Source of the DNA: Planctomycetota bacterium
GTDB taxonomy: Bacteria > Planctomycetota > PLA2 > JAEUHO01
Reading direction: 5' to 3'
NCBI GenBank assembly: GCA_028281445.1
Contig: JANQJW010000006.1
Span: forward strand, 19,479 to 83,478
Length of the DNA: 64,000 bases
Positions 25,455 through 33,931 of the stretch are shown here, in pieces. Made by a program: the position numbers and the translations under genes. Under the pieces are notes generated by a model. That model saw nothing but the letters and a program-made list of their open reading frames with translations. It ran no database searches and was not told the origin of the DNA. Position 1 is the first letter of the stretch, and each line of letters starts with the position of its first letter.

Positions 25455-27083
25455 ATGCGCCTGACCCACCACGCTGGCCGCTATCGGCTCGACCCCCGCC
25501 TCCTCGCGGGCGTCATGCTGTTTGCCCTGCTCGCCCTGGCCCCGACTGCGGGGGTCGCCGAAGAGGGCGACCTGATGTCGACCGTGAAGGAAGACCCCAA
25601 GTCGTTCAAGAGCCTGGTCGAAGCCGGGCGCGAGTACTTCGATCTCGACGAGCAGCTCTGGAGCGGCCGCAAGGGCTTCCTCGCCGCGCTCGAGGCCGCG
25701 GCGGGCAAGGGGCAGTACCCGCTAAAGGACATGGACTTCCTGCGCTGGCTCGTCTACCAGTCCCGTAGCTTCGGGCCCAACATGACCGACCGGAAGTGGC
25801 AGCGTGCCAACGGCATCGAAGACGGCAAGCGCCTCGGTCCGACCATGTACTCGCTCAAGTCGGAGCAGCTCACGATCACCTTCTCGGTGCCGAAGTCGCA
25901 TCCGAAGAAGCCCAAGGACTTCCGCAAGCAGCACCCGCGCATCGATCCCTACCCGCTCGTGCTGGCCATGCACGAGAAGCGTGACTACACGAACCAGAAG
26001 TACCCCGGGCAGGCCGCCATCCAGCGGCTCTATCCCAAGAAGCCCTGGTCCAAGCTCTTCGAGAACTGGCTCGTGCTCGTGCCTGTCGCGGCTGCGGGCA
26101 ACTTCATCGACCGGAACACCGGGCTCGTGCGCGCGTCTGTGCTCCAGCAGCCGTTCTCCATCTTCTGGAAGCACTACCACGTCGACTTCGACCGCGTGAT
26201 CCTCGACGGCTCGAAACAGGCGCTCAAGGTCGCCGCCTCGCAGGGTGTGTACTTCGCAGGCATCGTGTTCCGTGGGAAGTGGAAGCTCGAGACCGACGCC
26301 GAGAAGGGGATCGTGCGCAACTTCGCGCCGATTCCCGTCTATGTCGTCGACAATCCGGAGCTCGCCAAGCAGCTCGAAGAGGCCGGTCACGAGAACGTGA
26401 CCGCCGGGATCTCGGGTCCGATCCTCTACAAGTGGATGTGCGAGCAGCGCCGCAAGCCGCCCAAGAAGTTCAAGTGGACGGCTCAGAGCCACGACCAGGT
26501 TCTGCCCTACTGGGTAAACCTCGATGCGCCCAAGTGGGGTGCTCCGGCCCGCAACATCGAGGTCGAGGTCGTGGACACCGAGAAGGAACCAAACACGATC
26601 AAGATCCGCGCCGTGGGCGTGAACGACCTGTCGTTGTTCCTCAACGACGACATCGTGGATCTCGACAAGAAGGTCCGCGTCGAGATCAACGGCCACGTCG
26701 AACATGACGAGGTCCTGGTGCCCCCGAACGAGCGGATGAAGACCGTCGGGCGCGACCTCGACGTGCTCTTCAACCGCGAGCCGGTGCGCATCCGCAGCTC
26801 GATGTACTTCGGTTGGCTCACGCCGGCGCGCATCGTGCGCCTGCCCGTGCGTCCGCCGGCGAAGAAGGAAGAGCCGAAGCCCACGACGCCCAAGGACACG
26901 GGCCCGAAGGCGACGCCGGAAGAGGAAGAGAAGGCGGAGCGCTACTACCAGAAGGCCGGCGTCTTCGAGAAGAAGGGCAATCTCGAGCGAGCGGCGGAGT
27001 GGTACCAGCGCGTGGTCGACCTTCCGCTGAACAAGTTCACGGCCGACGCCCAGAAGAAGCTCGAAGAGCTCAAGAGCAAGTAG
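25455..27083 (+). CDS. Secreted alpha/beta-hydrolase-like protein with C-terminal TPR
   Basis: 542 residues from the ATG at 25455. The signal peptide spans about residues 18-38 (LLAGVMLFALLALAPTAGVAE). The central region resembles esterase/phospholipase-type alpha/beta hydrolases: strand YPLVLAMHEK, then WLVLVPVA, then a nucleophile-elbow-like VILDGSKQALKVA and IPVYVVDNPE. The elbow is not a perfect GxSxG, so activity is uncertain. A beta-rich segment with PARIVRL follows, then a Lys/Pro-rich linker (residues about 480-500) and one TPR-like hairpin (YYQKAGVFEKKGNLERAAEWYQRVV). The combination of hydrolase and TPR in one exported chain is unusual. Function unproven. Confidence 0.78.
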   Translation: MRLTHHAGRYRLDPRLLAGVMLFALLALAPTAGVAEEGDLMSTVKEDPKSFKSLVEAGREYFDLDEQLWSGRKGFLAALEAAAGKGQYPLKDMDFLRWLVYQSRSFGPNMTDRKWQRANGIEDGKRLGPTMYSLKSEQLTITFSVPKSHPKKPKDFRKQHPRIDPYPLVLAMHEKRDYTNQKYPGQAAIQRLYPKKPWSKLFENWLVLVPVAAAGNFIDRNTGLVRASVLQQPFSIFWKHYHVDFDRVILDGSKQALKVAASQGVYFAGIVFRGKWKLETDAEKGIVRNFAPIPVYVVDNPELAKQLEEAGHENVTAGISGPILYKWMCEQRRKPPKKFKWTAQSHDQVLPYWVNLDAPKWGAPARNIEVEVVDTEKEPNTIKIRAVGVNDLSLFLNDDIVDLDKKVRVEINGHVEHDEVLVPPNERMKTVGRDLDVLFNREPVRIRSSMYFGWLTPARIVRLPVRPPAKKEEPKPTTPKDTGPKATPEEEEKAERYYQKAGVFEKKGNLERAAEWYQRVVDLPLNKFTADAQKKLEELKSK

Positions 27084-27112
27084 GCGTGGCGTCCCCCGAG
27101 GCGCGCACTGCA

Positions 27113-29431
27113 ATGGCCGCGCGCGCGGGCTACCTCGCGGTCGCGTTCCTGTCGGGCTTCTGCATTCTGACGGTCGAGTTCGCGGCCGTTCGCCAGCTCG
27201 CGCCCGCGTTCGGGCAGTCGATCACGGTCTGGTCGACGGTCATCGGGGTCATTCTCGTCGCCTTGGCAATCGGCTATGCCCTGGGCGGACGCCTCGGGGA
27301 GCGCAGCACCTCTGCGCGGCCCCTCTTCGTACGCCACGGCATCGCCGCGGTGTGGGTCTTGCTGGCCGCCGGTGCGGGGCCGAACCTGTCGGCGGCCCTG
27401 ATCCCCGAGGGCTTGCCGGGTGACCGGCTCATTCCCCTCGGCTTCACGGGCAGCCTCGTCGCCTCGATCGTGCTCTTCGCCGTCCCGGCGGTCCTCATGG
27501 CGATGACGAGTCCGTTCCTGATCCGCCTCGCCGCCCGGCGCGGTCACGAAGGGCGTGCGACCGGCGGGATCTATGCCGTCGGCACGCTGGGTAGCCTGCT
27601 CGCCTGCTACCTCGCTCCACTGGTGCTGCTCCAGACGATCGGGACCTACGCGACGCTGACCGCCGTCGCCATCACGTTGGGCGTGTTGGCGCTCCTCGGG
27701 TTGCGTCTCTCGAGGCCCGGCGCCGACACACAAGAAATTCCCGCTGCCGAACCCGGGCCGCCGGTCGCACGCGGCTACGTCGCGGTCGCGCTCATCACCG
27801 GACTCGCTGTCACCATCCTCGAGTTCGGCGCCGTGCGCTTCATGGCGCCGTGGGTTGGCCAGAGCAACTTCATCTGGGCGACTGTGATCGGTGTGTGTCT
27901 GCTCGCGCTCGCCATGGGTTCCTGGCTCGGTGGCCGCTGGGCGGATGCAGCGCTCTCCCGCGGGGCGGTGGGGGGGCGTCACTTCTACGTCGCGCTCTCG
28001 GTTGCCGCCGCATGGGTCGGCATCGCGACGATCGTCGGTCCGGATCTGCTCGAGTGGCTCGTGCCCCAGGGCATCGAGAGCATGCGCATTCTTCCCATCG
28101 CGTTTCGCGCGAGCATGATCGCAACGGTGCTGTTCTTCGGGCCGCCGCTGTTGTTCCTTGGGATGGCGCCGCCGTTTCTCGTGCGCATGGGAACGCACGG
28201 CGCCCATGCGGGCCGTACCGCGGGCGTCCTGTTCGCCTGGACCACGGTGGGGGGGCTGCTGGGCTGTTTCATCACGTCGCCCCTGCTCGTTCCGGCGATC
28301 GGCGCGCGCGGAACCCTGCTGATCGCAGCCCTTGGTCTCGTGGCCATTGCGCTCGTCGCACTGCGCCCAGGCGCCTGGCGAGAAAGCAGCGTGCGTCGTG
28401 CCACCCTGCCCGTCGCGGCGGCCCTGGGGCTCGTGCCGCTGGCTCTGTTCGTCATCCATGTCGCCGGTCGCGCGCCGCTCCGGGACCAGCCGGGGCAGAT
28501 CGCCGAGATCGAATCGGCCTACCAGACGATCCGTGTCGTGCGTCAGGACGTGGAGCTGTTGATCCCGTTCCTGCCGGAGACGGGGGCGGCGCCGGCTCGG
28601 CTCGGCGATGACGGCAGCGCCATGACGTTGTTCCTGCGACACGACGAAGACGCCGAAACGTACCAGAGTCTGATCCTGGAGGACCGGGATGCGTCGGCAT
28701 CGATCCTCACGGGCGGCCGCTACTTCGAACACATGGCTTTGGGTGCGCACTTTGCGCGGCGCGATCCGAAGACCCTCCGCGTACTGATCATCGGGCACGC
28801 CGGCGGAACGGTGTATCGGACACTCACGCAGTCGATTGCCAAGGACGTGAAGGTGACCGCGCTCGGTGTGGAGATCGACGGCGCTGTCGTGGACGTCGCG
28901 CGCGAGCACCTGCGCCATCGCGAGATCGAGAGCAGCGCGCTCACCCTGATCACGGGCGAAGACGCGCGCACGGTCGTCAACGCCCTGCCGCAGGATCGGG
29001 TCTTCGACCTGGTGCTCGTCGACGCGTACGCGCGCACGAACTACGTCCCGTTCCAGCTCGCGACGACGGAGTTCTTCGAACAGGTGGCCGAACACCTGGC
29101 GCCGGATGGTTGGGTCGGCGTCAACGTGTTGGGCGACGGCATGAAGAGCCCCGTCGCAAACGCGGTTGCGAACACGATGAGCAAGGCACTGGGGGCCGCC
29201 TACGTGGCGCCCAATCCGGTGTTCCCGGGCAACGTGATCCTGTGGTCGTGCCGGGAGCAGAGCCGTCCGCCGCGGCTGCAAGCCGGCACGCGTCTCCACC
29301 CCGGAATGCAGTCGGCCGCGTTCGCCTTCGAGCGGCTCGTCGTGCGTCACCAGTTCACACCTACCGGCCTCATCCTGACGGACGACCTGGCGCCGTCGGA
29401 TCGCTTGGCGGACGAGGAACTGGGCCTGTGA
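27113..29431 (+). CDS. Duplicated membrane domain fused to a spermidine-synthase-like domain
   Basis: 772 residues from the ATG at 27113; a GTG at 27086 is possible. Two tandem membrane units of about 215 residues are related. Each opens with a G-Y-x-A-V-A block followed by TxxEFxAVRxxAPxxGQS and a TVIGV...ALGGRLGER-type loop (second copy GSWLGGRWAD). About 12-14 membrane helices result. Residues 470-770 are a Rossmann methyltransferase-like domain: VLIIGHAGGTVYR replaces the usual GGGDG, then VEIDGAVVDVARE, then LVLVDAYARTNYVPFQLATTEFF. This is the membrane-fused, non-canonical branch of the spermidine synthase family, and true aminopropyl transfer is doubtful. Confidence 0.88.
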   Translation: MAARAGYLAVAFLSGFCILTVEFAAVRQLAPAFGQSITVWSTVIGVILVALAIGYALGGRLGERSTSARPLFVRHGIAAVWVLLAAGAGPNLSAALIPEGLPGDRLIPLGFTGSLVASIVLFAVPAVLMAMTSPFLIRLAARRGHEGRATGGIYAVGTLGSLLACYLAPLVLLQTIGTYATLTAVAITLGVLALLGLRLSRPGADTQEIPAAEPGPPVARGYVAVALITGLAVTILEFGAVRFMAPWVGQSNFIWATVIGVCLLALAMGSWLGGRWADAALSRGAVGGRHFYVALSVAAAWVGIATIVGPDLLEWLVPQGIESMRILPIAFRASMIATVLFFGPPLLFLGMAPPFLVRMGTHGAHAGRTAGVLFAWTTVGGLLGCFITSPLLVPAIGARGTLLIAALGLVAIALVALRPGAWRESSVRRATLPVAAALGLVPLALFVIHVAGRAPLRDQPGQIAEIESAYQTIRVVRQDVELLIPFLPETGAAPARLGDDGSAMTLFLRHDEDAETYQSLILEDRDASASILTGGRYFEHMALGAHFARRDPKTLRVLIIGHAGGTVYRTLTQSIAKDVKVTALGVEIDGAVVDVAREHLRHREIESSALTLITGEDARTVVNALPQDRVFDLVLVDAYARTNYVPFQLATTEFFEQVAEHLAPDGWVGVNVLGDGMKSPVANAVANTMSKALGAAYVAPNPVFPGNVILWSCREQSRPPRLQAGTRLHPGMQSAAFAFERLVVRHQFTPTGLILTDDLAPSDRLADEELGL

Positions 29432-30111
29432 TGCGGTTCGTCGTTGCCATGCTTGCGCTGCTGGCCTGCGCGTCCGCGGTGCATGCCAAGGAGCTGCCCG
29501 AGTCGATCCGTCGCATGGCAGACCGCGCCTTCCTCGAAGGCCGGCTGGACGATCTCGACGACATCCTGACGGCCGCGGAGGAGCCGATAGACCGCCTGCC
29601 GCTGCTGGTGCGCGACACGTGGTGGCGGATGGCTGGTCGCGCGGGGGTGCGCCGCGCGGCTTCCAACGCCGGGGATGCGTTGATCATGAAGCGCCTGGAG
29701 TGGCTGAAGCTCCCTGAGGCTTCCGCGTGGCCCGTTCCCCGCGATGGGGAGGCGGACCCCTACCCGATCCTCACGGCGCTGATCCAGGATCGGGTGCGGC
29801 GCGAGTGGAAGGGGCATGAGGGGCTGCCGCAGGACGGCCCGCTCAAGGCCCTGGCCGGGAGACTCGACAAACGGCGTGAGAAGCGCACGATCTGGTTCCT
29901 GGACCGCAGCTCGAGCCACATGATGTCTGTTGCCTACCGGGGCGTGTCGCCGCACCCGGACCAGGTCACCGCGGACCGGGAAGCGGAGGACTTGCGCGCG
30001 CGCAACGGACTCCTGGCGGCGCTGGCTCTCCTTGGCTTCCTACTCGTACCCACACTCATTGCAGGTGTTGCGTTCAGAGGCGCGAAGGCGGACCCCTCGC
30101 AAGGCGCGTAG
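29431..30111 (+). CDS. Small exported protein with C-terminal membrane helix
   Basis: 226 residues from the ATG at 29431, overlapping the previous stop by one base (TGATG). A signal peptide (VVAMLALLACASAVHA) and a C-terminal helix (GLLAALALLGFLLVPTLIAGVAF, about 193-215) place it across the membrane with most of the chain outside. The middle is charged and Trp-rich (LVRDTWWRMAGRAGVRR). No family recognised. Tight coupling to the fused membrane protein suggests a joint role. Its TAG stop is also the first half of a TAGGCT box that precedes a 36-codon gene. Confidence 0.75.
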   Translation: MRFVVAMLALLACASAVHAKELPESIRRMADRAFLEGRLDDLDDILTAAEEPIDRLPLLVRDTWWRMAGRAGVRRAASNAGDALIMKRLEWLKLPEASAWPVPRDGEADPYPILTALIQDRVRREWKGHEGLPQDGPLKALAGRLDKRREKRTIWFLDRSSSHMMSVAYRGVSPHPDQVTADREAEDLRARNGLLAALALLGFLLVPTLIAGVAFRGAKADPSQGA

Positions 30112-30114
30112 GCT
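30109..30114 (+). promoter_or_regulatory. -10 box (TAGGCT) of the small membrane-protein ORF
   Basis: Ends 6 bases before the ATG at 30121; its first three bases are the stop codon of the upstream gene. Confidence 0.4.
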
Positions 30115-30120
30115 GCACGC

Positions 30121-30231
30121 ATGAGGTGGCGCTGGATTCTGGCTGTGCCCCTGGTCTTCTCGATGGCCTTGTCCGGTCCCTATCTGCTCTTCTGGTCGTT
30201 CCCCCGGTCCCCGCGCGTCGTCTCTCGGTAG
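30121..30231 (+). CDS. 36-residue single-helix membrane peptide
   Basis: ATG at 30121, TAG at 30229-30231. The product is almost entirely one membrane helix: MRWRWILAVP, LVFSMALSGP, YLLFWSFPRS, PRVVSR. Basic residues at both ends flank a hydrophobic core of about 20 residues rich in aromatic side chains. A TAGGCT box ends 6 bases before the ATG, the same arrangement as at the leaderless starts of larger genes here, which argues that it is expressed. It lies between a membrane-protein gene on the same strand and a convergent gene. It could instead be a chance ORF in a short spacer; homologues would settle it. Confidence 0.5.
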   Translation: MRWRWILAVPLVFSMALSGPYLLFWSFPRSPRVVSR

Positions 30232-30255
30232 GAGCGGTGGGGGAGGCGGCCGGGG

Positions 30256-30870
30256 CTAGTCTGCGTCGATGCGCTCGAGCTTCAGTGTGCCCGAGCTGCG
30301 GAGCCAGTAGGACTGCGGGAACCGCACGCCGGCAATCTGGGCAGCGGGCAGCTCAGGCCACCCTTCGACGTACGGCGTGAAGCTGCCGCGGTCGAACGGC
30401 CCCACCCGCTTGTCGTCCTCGTAGAGGCCGGATCTCTCTTCATCGAGCTGGCCGCGAGGCCCGAGGTAGAGCCAGTACCCGTGGCGCTTTCCCTTGGTGT
30501 AGCGACCCAGGCGCTTGACCCGCGGCGCCTCGTAGCCGGTGCTGTCGAACACCGCAATGTGCCGCTCGCCGCGCTGTCGCTCCGTGGACCATCCGGGGTA
30601 GGTGAATAGCCACCATCCCTCAGGCCGCCCATCGATGACTCGTCCGAGAGAGGCCGTCTGTCCGTTGACGTGAAAGCTCTGGCGGAGTCCGAGTCGCTCG
30701 ACCGTGTAGAAGTGGCGTCCGACGAAGTGCTGCGCGACGAGCCCGACCACCGCCAGAACGCCTGCCCAGGCGAGCGTCTGTCGCAGCGGTGGCGATCGCC
30801 TGGTCGCCGCTTCGCGACGTAGGCCGCTGGCGGGGTCGTAGCGGAAACGGGGGGACGCGGGACGGCGCAT
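30256..30870 (-). CDS. Membrane-anchored protein with MORN-like repeats
   Basis: 204 residues. One membrane helix at about residues 33-50 (LAWAGVLAVVGLVAQHFVG) follows a basic N-terminus. Two repeats, GRVIDGRPEGWWLFTYPG and GRYTKGKRHGYWLYLGPRG, match the G-x-x-x-x-G-x-x-x-G-x-W-x-x-Y form of bacterial MORN/YwqK-type repeats, which often mediate lipid or protein contacts. The C-terminus ends in YWLRSSGTLKLERI. No ribosome site is obvious before the ATG at 30870; upstream is an A/T-rich patch that may hold the promoter. It converges on the small membrane peptide. Function unknown. Confidence 0.72.
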   Translation of the reverse strand: MRRPASPRFRYDPASGLRREAATRRSPPLRQTLAWAGVLAVVGLVAQHFVGRHFYTVERLGLRQSFHVNGQTASLGRVIDGRPEGWWLFTYPGWSTERQRGERHIAVFDSTGYEAPRVKRLGRYTKGKRHGYWLYLGPRGQLDEERSGLYEDDKRVGPFDRGSFTPYVEGWPELPAAQIAGVRFPQSYWLRSSGTLKLERIDAD

Positions 30871-30982
30871 GCTTGCATCAGGATCGACAACTCACCCGGC
30901 GGCGACCATCCCTGCCGGCCAGGGATGAAGCTCGACTGCCCAGAGGCCTGTTTCTCCGGCTCCCCCTTCAACAAAAGACAAC

Positions 30983-30996
30983 ATAAGTATGATTAT
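30983..30996. promoter_or_regulatory. A/T-rich patch between divergent-spaced genes
   Basis: ATAAGTATGATTAT stands out in this GC-rich window and has ATAA/TTAT ends. It lies about 110 bases upstream of the MORN-like gene start and beyond the stop of the vWA gene. Possible promoter or protein-binding site; nothing else is seen in 30871-31068. Confidence 0.3.
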
Positions 30997-31068
30997 CAGA
31001 CGTTATGGATGGAGCCCTCGGGAGGGATGCTCGCTCAGAGGTCGTCTTGGAACAGGCGGTCCTGGGGC

Positions 31069-32640
31069 CTATCGCGCCACGTATTGGCCGTCACCGATTC
31101 TCGCGAGCTCCTTCATGAACTCGGCGTCGTGGTCCTCGCCGATGCCGATGCAATGGATCGTGATCTGGGCGACCTTGTTCCACTCCCTGAGGACCTCCAG
31201 GATGCGCTTGCTGTCCTGGATGCGTCCTGCGGTGGGCTTGCCGTCCGTCAGGAAGAAGATCGTGTCGTAGGGCGGCCGGTTGTTTCCGGTGACGCCGAAC
31301 GCCGCGAACGAGAAGCCCTTCTCGAGTGAATCGAAGATGTTCGTGCCGCCGACCGGCACCTCCTCCTCGACCCACTTCTTGAGCATCCGCTTCGTTTTCT
31401 CCGTCGCGGGCACTTTGCGGTTCTGCCAGGGCATCACCTGATGGTTGAAGAGGATGACGTTGAAGCCCCCGTCCTTGTCCATGTTGAACACGGCGCCGAT
31501 GAGCTCCTGCTTGCAGATCTCCATCTTCGTCTTCTTGTTGGCGCCCTTGGCCTTCTCCGCCTTGTCCATGGACCCGGACTTGTCCACGATGAAGAGGATG
31601 CGGTCGCTGAAGGTGTGGATGCCGTAGAAGGAGACGCCCTTCTCCTGGATCTTGATCGTGCCCGTGGGCTTGGGACCCTTCGGCATCTCGAAGGTGTCCT
31701 TGTTGTCTTCCCACCACTTCTTCCACTGCGAAGCGTAGGGGCTCTCGATTTGCGCGCCCGTGAGCGAGAGCAGGGCGTTGTGTCCGTCGGTGCGCAGGGC
31801 TTTCAGATCCTGGCGGGCGAGGAACTTCATCAGCGGCTCGATGCAGCGGCTCTCGTGCATCGTGCGCAACACGTTGATCGATGCCTTGACGAGCCAGTCC
31901 TGCTCCATGGGGAGCTCGAGGTTCTTGATCGCCTTGGCGAGCATCTCGCCGTCTTGCTGCTGCGCCAACGCCTTGATGGCCGCGACGCGCACCAGGTTGG
32001 GCATGTCCTCGGCGTCCACGATGCCGTGCAGATTCGAGATCACGGCGTTGCGCTTGATCTCCCCCACCGTCTCCACGTAGCGCAGCTTGTCGTCGAGCTT
32101 CTTGGAGGCGAGCCAGGCCTGCCCCAGCCGGGCGAGCCCGTCCCGGAGCGTCTCGTCGTCGTAGCCGACGAGGATCTCCTCCGCCACGAGCACCGCCTGA
32201 CTGATCAGGGCCCGGTTGCGGCTGTGATCGTTCTCGAGGTTCTTCAGCTTCTTGATGGCGCCGTCCCGGGCTCTGGCGATCTTGCGCTCCTTCTTGTTGT
32301 AGCGCTTGAGATCGTTGCTGGAGCGCGGGCTGTTCTCGAAGTCCTGCTGGGCATCGTGCAGGTCGTTGATCGTCTCCTCGTAGGCCTGCTCCGTGTCCTT
32401 CTGGGTCTTGGTGATCTTCTGCCCCTCGGCGTAGACGCGCTTCACGCCCCAGACGATGGCGTCCATCGCCGCCGGATCGGTCGAGCCGCGCAGGATGTCG
32501 AACGCGCGCTGGCGCGCCTTCGGGTCCTTGCTGCGCAGCGCCTTCTCGAAGGTCGTCTTGCGTTTGTTGAACGTCGCTTCCTTGGCCTCGGCCGGACAGA
32601 CGAGTGCAGCCAGGAGCAGTAGGGCGAGGATGCGCGTCAT
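31069..32640 (-). CDS. Secreted HEAT-repeat protein with von Willebrand type A domain
   Basis: 523 residues with a signal peptide (ILALLLLAALVCPAEA). Residues 20-320 are helical: HEAT-like starts and ends with a coiled-coil-prone segment (QDFENSPRSSNDLKRYNKKERKIARARDGAIKKLKNLEND). Residues 335-520 are a vWA domain with the metal site DKSGS in ILFIVDKSGSMDKAEKAKG, the Thr of PVGGTNIFDSLEKG, and Asp in FFLTDGKPTAG. The vWA metal site is complete, so it should bind a ligand or partner through a divalent cation. It is leadered, with TACGCT upstream and GGAG near the ATG. This is a type of protein often seen in Planctomycetota. Confidence 0.88.
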   Translation of the reverse strand: MTRILALLLLAALVCPAEAKEATFNKRKTTFEKALRSKDPKARQRAFDILRGSTDPAAMDAIVWGVKRVYAEGQKITKTQKDTEQAYEETINDLHDAQQDFENSPRSSNDLKRYNKKERKIARARDGAIKKLKNLENDHSRNRALISQAVLVAEEILVGYDDETLRDGLARLGQAWLASKKLDDKLRYVETVGEIKRNAVISNLHGIVDAEDMPNLVRVAAIKALAQQQDGEMLAKAIKNLELPMEQDWLVKASINVLRTMHESRCIEPLMKFLARQDLKALRTDGHNALLSLTGAQIESPYASQWKKWWEDNKDTFEMPKGPKPTGTIKIQEKGVSFYGIHTFSDRILFIVDKSGSMDKAEKAKGANKKTKMEICKQELIGAVFNMDKDGGFNVILFNHQVMPWQNRKVPATEKTKRMLKKWVEEEVPVGGTNIFDSLEKGFSFAAFGVTGNNRPPYDTIFFLTDGKPTAGRIQDSKRILEVLREWNKVAQITIHCIGIGEDHDAEFMKELARIGDGQYVAR

Positions 32641-32689
32641 CAGCAGGACTCCGTGCGGGATTCCACCAGCGTACCGGTGTTCTCAGCGA

Positions 32690-33853
32690 CTAGGAACGCT
32701 CGCGCGCCTCTGCTTCGCGGTCCGCCTCGCGCGCGAGGGCCTCGCCGCGTGACTGGGACACCGAGTCGCTGGTCTGGGCGCCCGGCGGCACCGTCAGCGG
32801 GCGCGTGAGGCTCTTCTTGGCGCGCACCTCCTTCAGGAAGCGCTCGCGGAGATCCTCATACATCTGGCCGGGATCCGCGTCCTCGCTCTCGGGAATCGGG
32901 ATCTGTGCTGCGGCGAAGGTGTCATGCCCGCCCCCCTTGCCGCTGCTGATCTCGCGCGCGACGGCGCCGGCCTTCACGTCCTTGCCCGCCAAGGCCCGGA
33001 TCGAGCAGTAGAGCAAGGGGCCGTTGAAGCCCGACACCATGACCCACTTGATCCCATCGAGTCGGAAGAGCAGATCGGCCACCTCGGCGACCATGTCGCT
33101 GTGGTCGATCTCGCCGAGGAAGGTCGTGAGCGCGAAGTCCGTGACCTGCGCCCGGCGCAGCGCACGCTCCAGCACGACGAAGTACTCCTGCGGCACGCGC
33201 GCGCGCTCGATGTGCGAGAGCACGCGCTTGTCCGCCACGGCGTAAACCTCGCGGAAGATGCGTTCGTCGAGCGGCGTCGCGCCGCGCGACAAGTCCATCG
33301 TGTCGGTCTTGATGCCGTACGTCAGCGCTGTGGCAACGCGCGTGGAAATCGGGATCCCGTTCTCGACGAGAAGAGCCCCCACCATCGTGCTCGTGCTGCC
33401 GAACTCGGGGTCGTAGTACGGGAACTCGACATCCTCGAGCGAGTTGAGGCTCGGGTGGTGATCGATCACCACGTCCGGCACGACACCCTTTGGCAGCTGG
33501 CACGTGCCGGATCCGGGATGGGTATCGACGACCGCGACGAGGTCGTAGTCGTCGTAGTCGATCTTGTAGCTGGGCCGGATCTTGATGTTGAGGTGGCGCA
33601 GCATTGCGCGGTTCTCGACTCGCCCGACACGTCCCGTGTAGGCAAGCACGGCCTGGACCCCGAAGAAGCGCTCGAACATGTATTGGAGCGCCGTGGCGCT
33701 GCCGAGGGCGTCCGGATCCGGATTGTGCTGGAGGTGGATCAACGGACGGCGCCGTCCGCGAGCCACGGAGAGCAGTCGGCGTAGATTCTGGGGGGCCTCC
33801 GCGTGCGCTCCGTTGGAGGCGCCGTTGGAGGCCTGGGGGTCGGTCGTGGTCAC
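32690..33853 (-). CDS. DHH family phosphoesterase (NrnA/RecJ-like)
   Basis: 387 residues from a GTG at 33853. The DHH domain shows HNPDPDALGSATALQYMF, VAVVDTHPGSG and the namesake VVIDHHPSLNS; the DHHA1 domain ends with SGKGGGHDTFAAAQIPI. This arrangement fits nanoRNase/pAp phosphatase-type enzymes that degrade short oligoribonucleotides in the cytoplasm. The long acidic and basic tail (about 60 residues after the DHHA1 motif) is extra. A TAGAAT box ends 8 bases before the GTG with no ribosome site, so it is probably leaderless. A 48-base spacer separates it from the HEAT-vWA gene. Confidence 0.9.
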   Translation of the reverse strand: MTTTDPQASNGASNGAHAEAPQNLRRLLSVARGRRRPLIHLQHNPDPDALGSATALQYMFERFFGVQAVLAYTGRVGRVENRAMLRHLNIKIRPSYKIDYDDYDLVAVVDTHPGSGTCQLPKGVVPDVVIDHHPSLNSLEDVEFPYYDPEFGSTSTMVGALLVENGIPISTRVATALTYGIKTDTMDLSRGATPLDERIFREVYAVADKRVLSHIERARVPQEYFVVLERALRRAQVTDFALTTFLGEIDHSDMVAEVADLLFRLDGIKWVMVSGFNGPLLYCSIRALAGKDVKAGAVAREISSGKGGGHDTFAAAQIPIPESEDADPGQMYEDLRERFLKEVRAKKSLTRPLTVPPGAQTSDSVSQSRGEALAREADREAEARERS

Positions 33854-33861
33854 GGCCGGAG

Positions 33862-33867
33862 ATTCTA
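33862..33867 (-). promoter_or_regulatory. -10 box (TAGAAT) of the DHH gene
   Basis: Minus strand, 8 bases before the GTG start at 33853. Confidence 0.45.
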
Positions 33868-33931
33868 CCGGCGGCCTCAGTCGCCCTTAGAGCCCAGCGG
33901 ATCGGGCCTGAACCTCTCCCCCACTAGCAGC

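Noticed and set aside
26945..29350. 801-codon minus-strand open frame
   Set aside because: Opposite the duplicated membrane protein; rich in Arg, Asp, Gly, His as expected of a shadow frame.
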